64,000 bases of DNA from Dendrophyllia cribrosa (GCA_024195265.1 JAJLRJ010000013.1:12241822-12305821), one strand, 5' to 3'; shown: positions 45,401 to 56,500, counted from the stretch's first letter. Numbers and translations: made by a program. The notes: a model not told the origin generated them from the sequence alone.

Positions 45401-47837
45401 GGAAGTTCCAGGTATCATAACAGCCAATGAAGACGCTTCCTGTGACATCGTATGGAGATTTGTCATAGGCTGTCCTGCAAGAGGTAAGTGACTATGTAAC
45501 CATAAAAGAAAAATCGATTTCCTTCGCTATAATTGTGGACATATCGAGTCTTTAATAGGAATAAAACCCATGATCTTTCCTGTTAACGGCGACCCTACCG
45601 GGATCTACCAAAAGTTGTAAGGGGCAAACAGTATTCCCATTCAAAACCTTGGTCCCTACACAACAATTCTGGAGTTCCTCTTCCAACAGTGTCGTTTTCA
45701 AACAAACAAAGCAGAGGAGAAAAATGTGAGACTTTAGTTGCATTTAAACAGTTTGCTATATCGGTTTGCCTACTGAGAAAAGAGACTCTGATCAACACAT
45801 AGGGAAACTGTGGCTTGCATTATAACTTCCTTGTTCTTGAGAAGACTGTTTATACAGGTCAGTAAGTTCCAGGTGTCGTAACAGCCAATAAAGACGCTTC
45901 CTGTGACATCGTATGGAGATTTGCTAGAGGTTGTCCTGGGTTAGGTAAGTGACTGTATAAGCATAAACGAAAAATCGATTTCCTTCGCTATAATTGTTGA
46001 CATATCCAGTCTTTAATTGGAATGAAACCCATGATCTTTGCTTCAACGGTGCACCTACTGGTCTCTATCAAAAGTTGAAATGTGTAATGGTATTTAAAAC
46101 CATGGAACCTTTTCAACAATTCTGAAGTTGCTCTTCAAACATTGTAGTTTGCAAACAAACAAAGCACAGGAGGAAAATGTGAGCTTTAGTTGCATTCAAA
46201 TCGTTTGCTATATCGGTGAAGCTACTGAGAAAAGAGTCCCTGATCAACACATAGGTAAACTGTGGCTTGCATTATAACTTCCTTGTTCTTGAGAAGACTG
46301 TTTATACAGGTCACGAAGTCCCAGGTGTCGTGACAGCCAAAGAAGACGCTTCCTGTGACATCGTATGGAGATTTGCCTGAGGCTGTCCTGCAAGAGGTAA
46401 GTGACTGTATAAGCATAAAAGAAAAATCGATTTCCTTCGCTATAATTGTGGACATATCGAGTCTTTAATAGGAATAAAACCCATGATCTTTCCTGTTAAC
46501 GGCGACCCTACCGGAATCTACCAAAAGTTGTAAAGGGCAAACAGTATTCGCATTCAAAACCTTGGTCCCTACACAACAATTCTGAAGTTCCTCTTCAAAC
46601 AGTGTAGTTTTCAAACAAACAAAGCAGAGGAGGAAAATTTGAGACTTTAGTTGCATTCAAACCGTTTGCTATATCGGTGAGGCTACTGAGAAAAGAGACT
46701 CTGATCAACACATAGGTAAACTGTGGCTTGCATTATAACTTCCTTGTTCTTGAGAAGACTGTGTATACAGGTCAGGAAGTTCCAGGTATCATAACAGCCA
46801 AAGAAGAGGCCTCCCGTGACATCGTATGGAGATTTGCCCGAGGCTGTCCTGTAAGAGGTAAGTGACTGTATAAGCATAAACGAAAAATCGATTTCCTTCG
46901 CTATAATTTTAATGGCAATAAAACCCATGATCTTTGCTTTAACGGTGCACCTACTGGTCTCTATGAAACGTTGCAATTTGTAATGGTATTGAAAAACATG
47001 GTCCTTGCTCAACAATTCTGAAGTTACTCTTTCATTAATGTAGTTTTCAAACAAATAAAGCACATGAGGAAAATGTGAGACTATAGTTATCAAACCGTTT
47101 GCTATATCGGTGAAGCTACTGAGAAAAAAGACTCTGATGAACACATAGGTAAACTGTGGCTTGCATTATAACTTCCTTGTTCTTGAGATAACAATACGAT
47201 TTCTGTGACATCGTATAGAGAGTTGCCAGAGGCTGTCCTGCAAGAGGTAAGTGACGGTATAAGCATAAAAAGAAATATCGAATTCCTTCGCTATAATTGT
47301 GGACATATCAAGTCTTTAATGGGAATGAAACCCATGATCTTTGCTTTAACGGTGCACCTACTAGTATCTATCAAAAGTTGCAGTTTGTAATGGTATTCAA
47401 AACCATGGTCCTTGCTCAACAATTCTGAAGTTGCTCTTTCAACAATGTAGTTTTCAAACAAATAAAGCACATGAGGAAAATGTGAGACTATAGTTGTTAT
47501 CAAACCGTTTGCTATATAGGTGAAGCTACTGAGAAAAAAGACTCTGATGAACACATAGGCAAACTGTGGCTTGCATTATAACTTCCTTGTTCTTGAGAAG
47601 ACTGTTTATACAGATCAGGAAGTTCCAGGTGTCATAACTGCCAAAGAAGACGCTTCCTGTGACTGTGACATCGCATGGAGATTTGCCCGAGGCTGTCCTG
47701 CAAAAGGTAAATGACTGTATAAGCATAAAAGAAAAATCGATTTCCTTCGCTATAATTGTGTACATATCCAGTCTTTAATGGGAATCAAACCCATGATCTT
47801 TGCTTTAACGGTGCACCTACTGGTCTCTATAAATAGT

Positions 47838-48872
47838 TGCAAAGATCATGGGTTTGATTCCCATTAAAGACTCGAAATGTCCACAATTATCGCGAAGGAA
47901 ATCGATTTTTCTTTTATGCTTATACAGTCACTTACTTCTTGCAGGACAGCCTGGGCAAATCTCCATACGATGTCACAGGAAGCGTCTTTTTTGGCTGTTA
48001 TGACACCTGGAAGTTCCTGACCTGTATAAATATTCTTCTCAAGAACAAGGAAGTTATAATGCAAGCCACAGTTTACCTATGTTTTGATCAGAGTCTCTTT
48101 TCTCAGTAGCTTCACCGATATAGGAAACGGTTTGAATGCAACTAAAGTCTCAAATTTTCCTCCTGTGCTTCGTTTGTTTGCAAACTACAATGTTTCAAGT
48201 GCAACTTCACAATTGTTAAGCAGGGACCATGGTTTTCAATAGCATAACAAATTGCAACTTTTTATAGAGACCTGTAAGTCCACCGTTAAAGAAAAGATCA
48301 TGGGTTCATTCCCATTGAAGACTCGATATGTCCACAATTGTAACGAAGCAAATCGATTTCTCTTTTATGCTTATACAGTCACTTACCTCTTGTAGGACGG
48401 CCTCTGGCTAATCTCTATACAATGTCAGAGAAATCGTCTTGTTTCGCTGTTATGACACCTGGAACTTCCTGACCTAAATAAACAGTCTTCTCAAGAACAA
48501 GGAAAAGAGTTTAGCTATGTTTTGAAGAGCGTCTCTTTGTCGCAGTAGCTTCACCGATATAGCAAACGGTTTGATTGCAACTAAAGTCTCACATTATCCT
48601 CCTGTGCTTTGTTTGTTTGGAAATTACACTGTTGGAAGAGTAACTTCAGAATTGTTGAGCAGGGACCATGGTTTTGAATGCGATTACTGTTCGTCATTTA
48701 CAACTTTTGGTAGATCCCGGTAGGGTCACCGTTAACAGCAAAGATCATGGGTTTGATTCCCATTAAAGACACGATATGTCCACAATAATAGCGAAGCAAT
48801 TCAATTTTTCTTTTATGCTTATACAGTCACTTGCCTCTTGTAGGACAGCCTCGTGCAAATTTCCATGCAATG
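47838..48872 (-). repeat. Inverted satellite segment
   Basis: From about 47838 the satellite appears as its reverse complement: GGGTTTGATTCCCATTAAAG, then AAATCGATTTTTC, then TGTTTGCAAACTACAATG. Orientation returns to plus at about 48873, where GCAATGTC joins GATTTCCTTCGC. Roughly two diverged units are inverted. Both junctions fall inside units. Confidence 0.85.
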
Positions 48873-49830
48873 TCGATTTCCTTCGCTATAATTGTGGACA
48901 TATCCAGTCTTTGATGGGAATGAAACCCATGATCTTTGCTTTAACGGTGCACCTACTGATCTCTATCAAAAGTTGCGATTTGTAATGGTATTCAAAACCA
49001 TGGTCCCCCGCTTAACAATTCTGAAGTTGCTCTTGAAACATTGTAGTTTGCAAACAAACAAAAGCACAGAAGGAAAATGTGAGACTTTAGTTGCATTCAA
49101 ACCGTTTGCTATATCGGTGAAGCTACTGGGAAAAGAGGTTGTGATCAACACAAAGGTAAATTGTGGCTTGCATTCTAACTTCCTTGTTCTTGCGAAGACT
49201 GTTAATACAGGTCAGGAAGTTCCAGGTGTCATAACAGCCAAAGAAGACGCTTCCTGTGACATCGGATGGAGATTTGCCCAAGGCTGTCCTGCAAGAGGTA
49301 AGTGACTGTAGAAGCATAAAATAAAAATCGATCTCCTTCGCTATAATTGTGGACATATCCAGTCTTTAATGGGAATTAAACCCATGATCTTTGCTGTTAA
49401 CGGTGACCCTACCGGGATTTACCAAAAGTTGTAAAGGACGAACAGTAATCGCATTCAAAACCATGGTCGCTGCTTAACAATTATGAAGTTACTCTTCCAA
49501 CAGTGTAGTTTTCAAAGAAACAATGCTCAGGAGGAAAATGTGAGACTTTAGTTGCATTCAAACCGTTTCCTATATCGGTGAATCTACTGCGACAAAGAGA
49601 CGCTCTTCAAAGCATAGCTAAACTCTTTTTTGCATTCTAACTTCTTTGTTCTTGAGAAGACTGTTTATTAAGGTCAGGAAGTTCCAGGTGTCATAACGGC
49701 CAAACAAGACGTTTTCTGTGATATCGTATTGAGATTTGCCAGAGGCTGTCCTACAATAGGTAAGTGACTATATAAGCATTAAAGAAAAATCGATTTCCAA
49801 CGCTACAATTGTGGACATATCAAGTCTTAA
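48873..49830 (+). repeat. Satellite array, right terminal block
   Basis: Diverged plus-orientation units after the inverted segment. The array ends at AGTCTTAA (49824-49830), where TTAA element 2 is inserted. The sequence right of that element (from 52197) is not satellite, so this is the array border in this window. Confidence 0.85.
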
Positions 49831-50384
49831 GAGCGTGTCCGTGTAAGAACCGACCATTCAAATTTGTGTCAAAATATATTTCCTTCATTTTTGCTGCACA
49901 AGACAAGCAACATATACAATGAATCAATATGGTCTTTATTTGGGCTAATTCGCCTTTTTACTTTTTTTACGTAATTTTTTTGATAGACAGCCGAAACCCG
50001 CACAAAAAAGAAACTTGAAACCCAAGATTTTGGTGTTACTCGAGCGTTGCTTAAAAATCGCACATTCAATGAAACAATCTAAAACCTGCAGAATTACTAG
50101 CTAATTCTTTCTTCTTTTAGTATTTTTCAAAATCATTTCTCTACTTTTAAAACAAGCAGAGTTAAAACAATTTCCCGCATCTTTTAAAACACGCGGCCAT
50201 CGTTTATGCTAATACAGCCTTCAGTAAACTGGTTTTTTTCTGGAAAGTGGGACTTAAGCTGGAATGCTACCTATCGCTAACCTTTAGTACTAAGATCAAT
50301 CTACATGTATCAAAAATAAAAGTTGTGGGCACTCGTTATTTTGAAGTGCAAAAAAATCGAAAAAGGTTGTTACAAATTCAACAT
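49831..50384 (+). repeat. Left inverted repeat of TTAA element 2
   Basis: Pairs with 51637-52192. The inner end is sharp: both arms read TACAAATTCAACAT and then diverge. Confidence 0.88.
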
Positions 50385-50739
50385 GCTTTCCCGCAACGCT
50401 TGCAGCTTTTCCTGTATGGCCAGGATACTGACACGACTTTGGTGGTCGCCAAAACCTTCCCAAGGAGTGTCTATGTTTTGGACAAACTGATATTTTTTCA
50501 ACTTGTATTTCACTCAGAGAGAAAAGACCAACTCTCGCCAAAATTAGATCTTTCTCGGTCAAACTTTCTTTTGACAGGTGGCAACTGGCAAGGTGCGTGC
50601 TAGCATCATCATTGCAGTCCTTGAGAAGAAATATGTCCTCAATACCTCGACTTGCTCCACAATCACTTTTTACTTTGCTGTTCAGGGAACACAATTTCGA
50701 AGACATTTCGATATGCGTGTTCAACTTTTTCTCTAACAC
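50385..50739 (-). pseudogene. Possible captured coding fragment inside TTAA element 2
   Basis: A minus-strand frame is open from 50739 down into the inverted repeat, with its stop at 50296. The part outside the arm has a protein-like composition and a possible zinc-binding pattern: a CPKHR segment, then GRFWRPPKSCQYPGH (spaced Cys/His residues and two conserved-looking prolines). From memory this resembles a motif in uncharacterised cnidarian proteins, but I cannot verify that. The frame runs into the inverted repeat exactly at the arm's inner border, as expected if the element picked up a host exon. No promoter is visible and expression is doubtful. It could also be a chance frame. Confidence 0.35.
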
Positions 50740-51636
50740 TACAAGATACAGCGCTACCTTTTTATAAACGCGAAAACTTAATTAAGTAACGTAATTAAAT
50801 TATGCGATGGGAAGCTTGCGAAAACACAGTCAAACATTCCACCTTGCTTTCTCGCAGTTTGTTTTTGTTTCTTTCATAATTATTTGTAAACGAGATGTTG
50901 ATCATTTTGAAATTAAATTGTCATAACACTGTTAAAAAGATGAACATATCCAGTATATCCAAATTATTAAAGCAAAGAAGACTTTACAGCTGAATTGTCT
51001 GAATTGTGTAAACAATGGGAAACCAAATGTAATATGTTTTCGATAATTGAATTACTAATGTTTTGATAAAGTTACCTCCAAATGATCACGTCTAAACCTA
51101 GCACTAACAAAATATGAAAGTTTGAGAATAAAATAGGCCTCGTTTTCTTTTAATGTTTGCTATCCTTTGGCTCTTTGGGGTAATTTGAAAATCTGTCGTA
51201 CGGAAAAACACATTCAGTTAATTTTAAACAGATATTGACATTGACCCGGTAACGAACGAATCTTTGATTCTAGTTTAAAAATTCATTGAAAATTGAAAAG
51301 ATTAACCCAGTGTATCCGATTTAAAATACTTTTAAAACGAGGCGGTGGGAGAAAGTTAAAGTTATAGGTCAGCTCCGTGCTTTTAGACCGTTTGAGACTC
51401 TGTACATATTAAATGCAAAGAATGTGTGATGCGTGACAACAGTGGTACGGACGGCTTGCATATACATATCAAGCATGCATACGGCGGAGATTTCGCCATA
51501 TTTTGGTACAAAAATCAAGAATGATCAAGTTCAACGCTTTGCAATTTACTTTATTAGAATTCCAATGATCAAATAAGTTAATAAATGGAATTTGAGCAGG
51601 TCAGTTAAACAGTCAATTTCTTGATTTCTACACGAA
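50740..51636. other. Interior of TTAA element 2, no gene seen
   Basis: AT-rich sequence without a convincing reading frame, repeat or RNA gene. It lies between the possible captured fragment and the right arm. Confidence 0.6.
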
Positions 51637-52192
51637 ATGTTGAATTTGTAACAACCCTTTTCGATTTTTTTACACTTCAAAATAACGAGTGCCCACAACT
51701 TTTATTTTTGATACATGTAGATTGATCTTAGTATTAAAGGTTAGCGATAGGTAGCATTCCCGCTTAAGTCCCACTTTCCAGAAAAAAAAACAGTTTACTG
51801 AAGGCTGTATTAGCATAAACGATGGCCGCGTGTTTTAAAAGATGCGGGAAATTGTTTTAACTCTGCTTGTTTTAAAAGTAGAGAAATGATTTTGAAATAT
51901 ACTAAAAGAAGAAAGAATTAGCTAGTAATTCTGCAAGTTTTAGATTGTTTCATTGAATGTGTGATTTTTAAGCAACGCTCGAGTAACACCAAAATCTTAG
52001 GTTTCAATTTTCTTTTTTGTGCGGTTTTCGGCTGTCTATCAAAAAAATTACGTAAAAAAAGTAAAAAGGCGAATTAGCCCAAATAAAGACCATTTTGATT
52101 CATAGTATATGTTGCTTGTCTTGTGCAGCAAAAATGAAGGAAATCTATTTTGCACCCAAATTTGAGTGGTCGGTTCTTACACGGACACGCTC
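51637..52192 (-). repeat. Right inverted repeat of TTAA element 2
   Basis: Reverse complement of 49831-50384 with few mismatches. It ends CGGACACGCTC directly before TTAA. Confidence 0.88.
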
Positions 52193-52353
52193 TTAATCTC
52201 CCACAAAATGAATATGGTTAACATTGTTTTTCATAGATGATTTTATAGGATGAGTGCACCCCAAAGAAAAACCCACCGTAATTATGTTTTACAGAGAGAG
52301 TCTAATTTACTTAGCGACTGAATGGACTACGCGAAAAACTCCCTTTGTTTTCA

Positions 52354-52444
52354 CAGAGCAACTCAGAGCAACTCAGAGCAACTCAGAGCAACTCAGAGAA
52401 ACTCAGAGCAACTCAGAGTTACTCAGAGCAACTCAGAGCAACTC
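52354..52444 (+). repeat. 10-bp minisatellite (CAGAGCAACT)
   Basis: About nine tandem copies of CAGAGCAACT, with single changes in two copies (GAGAAACT and GAGTTACT). The frame across it is low-complexity and is not called a gene. The flanks 52197-52353 and 52445-52640 show nothing recognisable. Confidence 0.9.
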
Positions 52445-52639
52445 ACGCAACCATGTTATAGGGTCAATAACAGATGCTCCTTGTCGATCAGTGTCTAGTC
52501 AGTTTGACATAAGACCAATCACAATAGAGGTCAAAAACTGAATGACATTTATTATTGACAATTGCAAAATAATCGTTACAGAAAATCCACTCGCATTCTA
52601 ATTCATTTTCCAAAGAATTGATCACATTGTATAAAAACT

Positions 52640-53225
52640 ATAAAAACGTCACTCACTCAATATGTCGCTTATTTTGGTAATGCCAGCGTTGTACCAATTG
52701 TTGTAAAAAACAGGTTTGTTTTCTATCAGGATTTTTCTGTTGTTCCACAATGATTCGTTTCTAGGATGCGTTCCGCAGTCGTGTTCCGTTGCGATTTTGA
52801 ACTCATGCCAATATTTTAGCATTATGTTAAAAAGACAAGATTTCCGTGTTTGTGCAAAAGATGATTAGGGATTATTTTCCTGGAAGCTTGTGAATCATCC
52901 TGAATTCTGCTTATCCAAGCTAGCTTCAGTGCCTTTTCCATGATTTTGAAATCACACATTTTCAAGCCGCCATCTTTTTTTCTCCGATTAAGGTATTTCT
53001 TTTGATTTTAGGGGGCTTTCCGGACCAAATAAAGTTGAAGATTAATTTGTTGATTTCTTGGATATAGTGATCTGGAACAGGCAGTACAGAAGCAGAATAA
53101 ACTAATTTAGAAATCCCAAGAGTCTTGACAATGTTAAGTTTTCCATAAAGAGTTAAATTTCTTCGTTTCCAAGTGTTCAACAATTTCTCCAGGAGCAGCA
53201 TAGAGCGTTGGTGATTCGGGATCAC
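52640..53225 (-). pseudogene. Non-LTR retrotransposon (LINE) reverse-transcriptase remnant, frameshifted
   Basis: The minus strand encodes a stretch typical of the region after the reverse-transcriptase core of LINE ORF2 proteins: WKRRNLTLYGKLNIVKT, then SVLPVPDHYIQEINKLIFNF and WSGKPPKIKRNTLIGEKK. At a run of seven A (about 52976-52982 on the plus strand as T) the frame shifts. The continuation, GLKMCDFKIMEKALKLAW, lies in another frame and leads on to weaker similarity down to about 52640. There is a stop after the shift, and the 5' part of the element is missing. L1/Tx1-like affiliation is from memory. Its 5'-truncated side forms the left arm of the hairpin at 53.2 kb. Confidence 0.8.
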
Positions 53226-53361
53226 CTAAAATAAGGCCCCAAATGCCCGAGTTAAGCCCTCACACGAGTCATTGTCATTCCTCGTGTGAGGGCTTAACTC
53301 GGGCATTTGGGGCCTTATTTTAGGTGATCCCGAATGCACCAACGCTCTAAGCTGCTCACTG
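53188..53361. repeat. Long near-perfect inverted repeat (hairpin) at the element border
   Basis: Arm 53201-53268 is the reverse complement of 53281-53349 except for one extra G in the right arm. A weaker match continues outward on both sides (GCTGCTC with one mismatch and one indel) to about 53188 and 53361. The loop is 12 bases (53269-53280). The outer part of the left arm is LINE coding sequence; the right arm leads into the viral element. This could be a terminal inverted repeat in fold-back form, a rearrangement scar or an assembly fold-back. Confidence 0.85.
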
Positions 53362-53372
53362 GTTAATGCTGC

Positions 53373-53533
53373 TCCGGTACGAGATCACCTCCACAGTTGC
53401 TTGTGAATGCTGATCCGGCACGAGATCACCAATTGAAGAAACCCCACCCCTGTACATACCAACCCACATGGTAATGGCACAGAGACCCGGCACGAGATCA
53501 CCAATTGAAGAAAATAAAACCCCTGTATATAAC
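53373..53533 (+). repeat. Tandem leader repeats upstream of the DNA polymerase
   Basis: CCGGCACGAGATCACCAATT starts at 53415 and again at 53487, each followed by GAAGAAA and then CCCCTGTAYATA. A shorter version (CCGGTACGAGATCACC) lies at 53373. Each long copy ends with the promoter-like AT motif: TGTACATACC at 53451-53460 and TGTATATAAC at 53524-53533. The second directly precedes the ATG chosen for the polymerase, so the leader or promoter seems to have been duplicated. Confidence 0.8.
53521..53533 (+). promoter_or_regulatory. Promoter-like motif before the DNA polymerase
   Basis: CCTGTATATAAC ends directly before the ATG at 53534. It is the plus-strand counterpart of the TATACC motif placed just before ATGs elsewhere in the element, which favours 53534 over the upstream ATG at 53468 as the start. 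Confidence 0.55.
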
Positions 53534-56500
53534 ATGGCGGTTCAACGTCTTGACTTCAATCCAAGGAACCACGATTACTTCGGTAATTGGTTGCATGGTT
53601 ATAAGATGAACGTCCCTGATGGCTACCAAATCAAGGACCTAAATTCATTTTTCATAACTAATCGGGCTGCTTTTCTCCAGAAAATTGCACGCGAAGTCAC
53701 AGAGCTTGGAGGGGTGAAGGTCACTTTGTCATTCGATGTTCGCTTTTCAATGGAAGGCGAGGACAATCGAAAAATTACTCACTTCTTTTGGAACGTCAAT
53801 CCACTGATTGTTACAAATCTATATCAGCTTCGAGAGGAGGGCATCCTGGAAGACATTGTGAATGGCTTTGAGGAAGAGATTGCCAGATGGCAGCATTTGG
53901 GTTCTGGTTGGGTGATTGAGAACATCAAAACTGTTTACCTTGAGTTCGGGGCATACCATCCTCTACGAGGCGGCACATTTATCCCAACACCATCAAAACT
54001 CAGGCCAAAGCAGGCCATCATCAATGTGAAGAACAGAGATAACCAGTGTCTGCGCTGGGCACTGAGATCTGCATTGTTTCCTGTAAATGTTAACACAAAC
54101 AGAACAGGCAGTTATCCCACTGATGATGGTCTAAACTTCACTGGAATAGATTTTCCAACACCATTGAGTCAGATATCCAAGGTTGTGCGTCAAAACAACC
54201 TTACAATCAACATCTATGGATACAAGAACAATAAGGTGGTTGTGATCAGAGTCAGTGAGCTAGAGAATCCCAATCTGCGAAGGATTAAACTGATGATGCT
54301 CACAGACACACATACATCACATTATTGTTACATTAAGAGCATGAGCAGGCTTCTACACAGCGAGTTCAACGCTGGTCGCCGCATGCATCACTGTGACAAG
54401 TGTCTCCAAGCCTTTTCTTCAGAACGGGTTCTCACCGATCATCTATTCTATTGCAGAGGAGTCAAAGGCAGGCCGATGCGAACTGAAATGCCAAAAGAAG
54501 GCGAAAACTTCCTCCACTTCAAGAACTTCCAGAACCAGATGAAGAAGCCTTGGGTCATCTATGCTGACTTTGAAAGCATTGTCGAAAAAGTCCACGGCTG
54601 CATACCAGATCCCGAACAGAGCAGCACCACTGCAACATCCGTACATAAACCCTGCGGGTTCTGCATGCTAGCTGTTCGCTCTGATGGAGAGACAAAGGGG
54701 CCTTATCTATACAGAGGAGAGGATTCGGTGCCAGTCTTTCTCGACAGCCTTCAACAGCTGGAAGGAGTGATCAGAGACGAGCTGCAATACAAGGTACCAC
54801 TCTCCATGACAAGAACAGAGTGGACAGAATTCGACCGTGCAACAGATTGCCACATCTGTGACAAGTCTCTCGTCAAGGAGAACCACAGGGACGCCGTTGC
54901 GGCCTATGATCCAAACACCGGGGAACACGTGGGCTTCATTCATCGTCACACTAACAAATGTTATCAAAAGACATTCAAAACTTACATCCAGGACGATGAT
55001 GGTAAACTGGGTGAGTTCCCATTTATTGGGCCAAGAAACAAAAGGCAAGCCATCACAGACAAAATATTCGAGCAGGTCGACTGTCTGTTCTGTGGGGAGT
55101 CTCTAATCCAAGACTCTGTTCGAGAAGCAGTCAAAGATCATTGCCACATCACAGGCAAATATCGGGGTGCGGCTCACCATTCTTGCAACATCAACCATTT
55201 CCGAACCAACCCGAAAATGGAAATAATCCCGGTAATCTTTCACAACTTGAAGGGTTATGATGCACACCACATCATGAGTGGTATTGCAAACGCGCATTCT
55301 GATTTGAAATGCATCCCAAACAACATGGAGAAATACATCTCTTTCTCCCTCGGCAAGCTGAGATTCATTGACAGCTTGCAGTTCATGCAGTCAAGCTTAA
55401 GTGCCCTGGTTGATGCAAACAAGCCAGAGTCCTTCACAATCACGGCAAGCCACGAGAAGAACCAAGCCAGACGCAGCCTTCTCATGCAAAAAGGGATTTA
55501 CCCTTACGAATACATGGACTCTTGGACTCGATTCGATGAGGTCTCTCTCCCGCCGAAGGATGCCTTCTACAGCGAGCTCAAGAAGGAAGGCATCTCAGAT
55601 AAAGAATACGCCCACGCGCAAAAAGTGTGGGAGGTATTTGAATGCAAGACGCTTGGAGAGTACCACGACCTCTACCTTGAGACAGATGTGCTTCTTCTGG
55701 CCGATGTTTTCGAGAACTTCAGAAAAACATGCCTGCAACATTACAAGCTTGACCCGGCATATTATTATACAAGCCCTGGTCTCTCATGGGACGCTCTTCT
55801 TAGGTATACGAAAATCAACCTGGAGCTTCTCACAGACGTCAACATGCACCTCTTTGTCGAAAGAGGCTTGCGAGGCGGCATATCCATGGAGAGCAGGCGG
55901 CACTGCAAGGCCAACAACCCCTATCTTCGTGACCACAACCCTGACGAAGAGTCAAGTTATATCATGTATCTCGACGCGAACAATCTCTATGGATGGGCCA
56001 TGAGTCAGCCTCTCCCAGTTGGCAACTTCGCATGGTGCCCTGTCTTTCCAACACAACAACAGATAAGGAGATGGAGGCCAAACAGAAAGATTGGTTACAT
56101 TCTCGAGGTTGATCTTGAGTACCCCGAGGAGCTGCATGATGAGCACAACGCTTATCCTCTTGCCCCAGAAAGGCAGGTCGTTCCAAAGGAATGGATGTCA
56201 CCATACCAAAGGGTCTTGGCAGAGGGACAGCCAGAAGACAAGACGCAGAAGCTGCTCCTTACACTGCGCAACAAATCCAGGTACGTGTTGCATTACAGGG
56301 CACTCCAGCAGTACCTGGATCTTGGAATGAAGTTGACGAAAATCCATAAAATGCTCAAGTTTGAGCAGAGGGCGTGGATGGAGCCATACATCTCCCTAAA
56401 CACCGAGCTCAGAAAGAAGGCCACTTAAGACTTCGAGAAGAACTTCTTCAAGCTCATGAACAACTCCGTCTTCGGTAAGACAATGGAGAACCTCAGAAAT

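Larger units (their letters stand above)
7969..47837 (+). repeat. Complex satellite array, main block (~39.9 kb)
   Basis: Same satellite and orientation as 1-3926. Spacings measured between equivalent positions are 453 bp (18047 to 18500), 621 bp = 453 + 168 (9184 to 9805; 19575 to 20196), 1242 = 2 x 621, 1359 = 3 x 453, and 5505 bp. Shorter junction forms occur where GGCTGTCCTG runs directly into TGGACATATCGAG (near 11880, 15055, 20820, 32685 and 45070), skipping the segment with the GTAAGT motif. Many units contain a 77-codon minus-strand frame that recurs with the unit, and substitutions are shared between neighbouring higher-order copies. I see no independent gene in the block. Confidence 0.95.
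49827..52196. mobile_element. TTAA-flanked non-autonomous DNA transposon, 2.36 kb, with ~555-bp inverted repeats
   Basis: TTAA lies at 49827-49830 and 52193-52196. The element (49831-52192) starts GAGCGTGTCCGTGTAAG and ends with its reverse complement. The arms are nearly perfect inverted repeats, 49831-50384 and 51637-52192, far better preserved than in element 1, so this insertion is younger or better conserved. The first five bases (GAGCG) are shared with element 1, which suggests the same transposase family. No transposase is encoded; the interior is about 1.25 kb. piggyBac-type mobilisation is inferred from the TTAA target. Confidence 0.88.

Noticed and set aside
7969..47837. CRISPR-like regularly spaced repeats
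   Set aside because: The whole unit repeats, there are no unique spacers between short repeats, and no cas genes are present; the context is eukaryotic.
52254..52541. 95-codon frame across the minisatellite
   Set aside because: The frame is made mostly of the 10-bp repeat and has no recognisable flanking domain.
55401..56003. 200-codon plus frame inside the polymerase, and other overlapping frames such as 54707-55048 and 56828-57217
   Set aside because: They lie entirely within the polymerase, which carries the recognisable motifs. Composition is Ser/Thr/Arg-rich, as expected of shadow frames.
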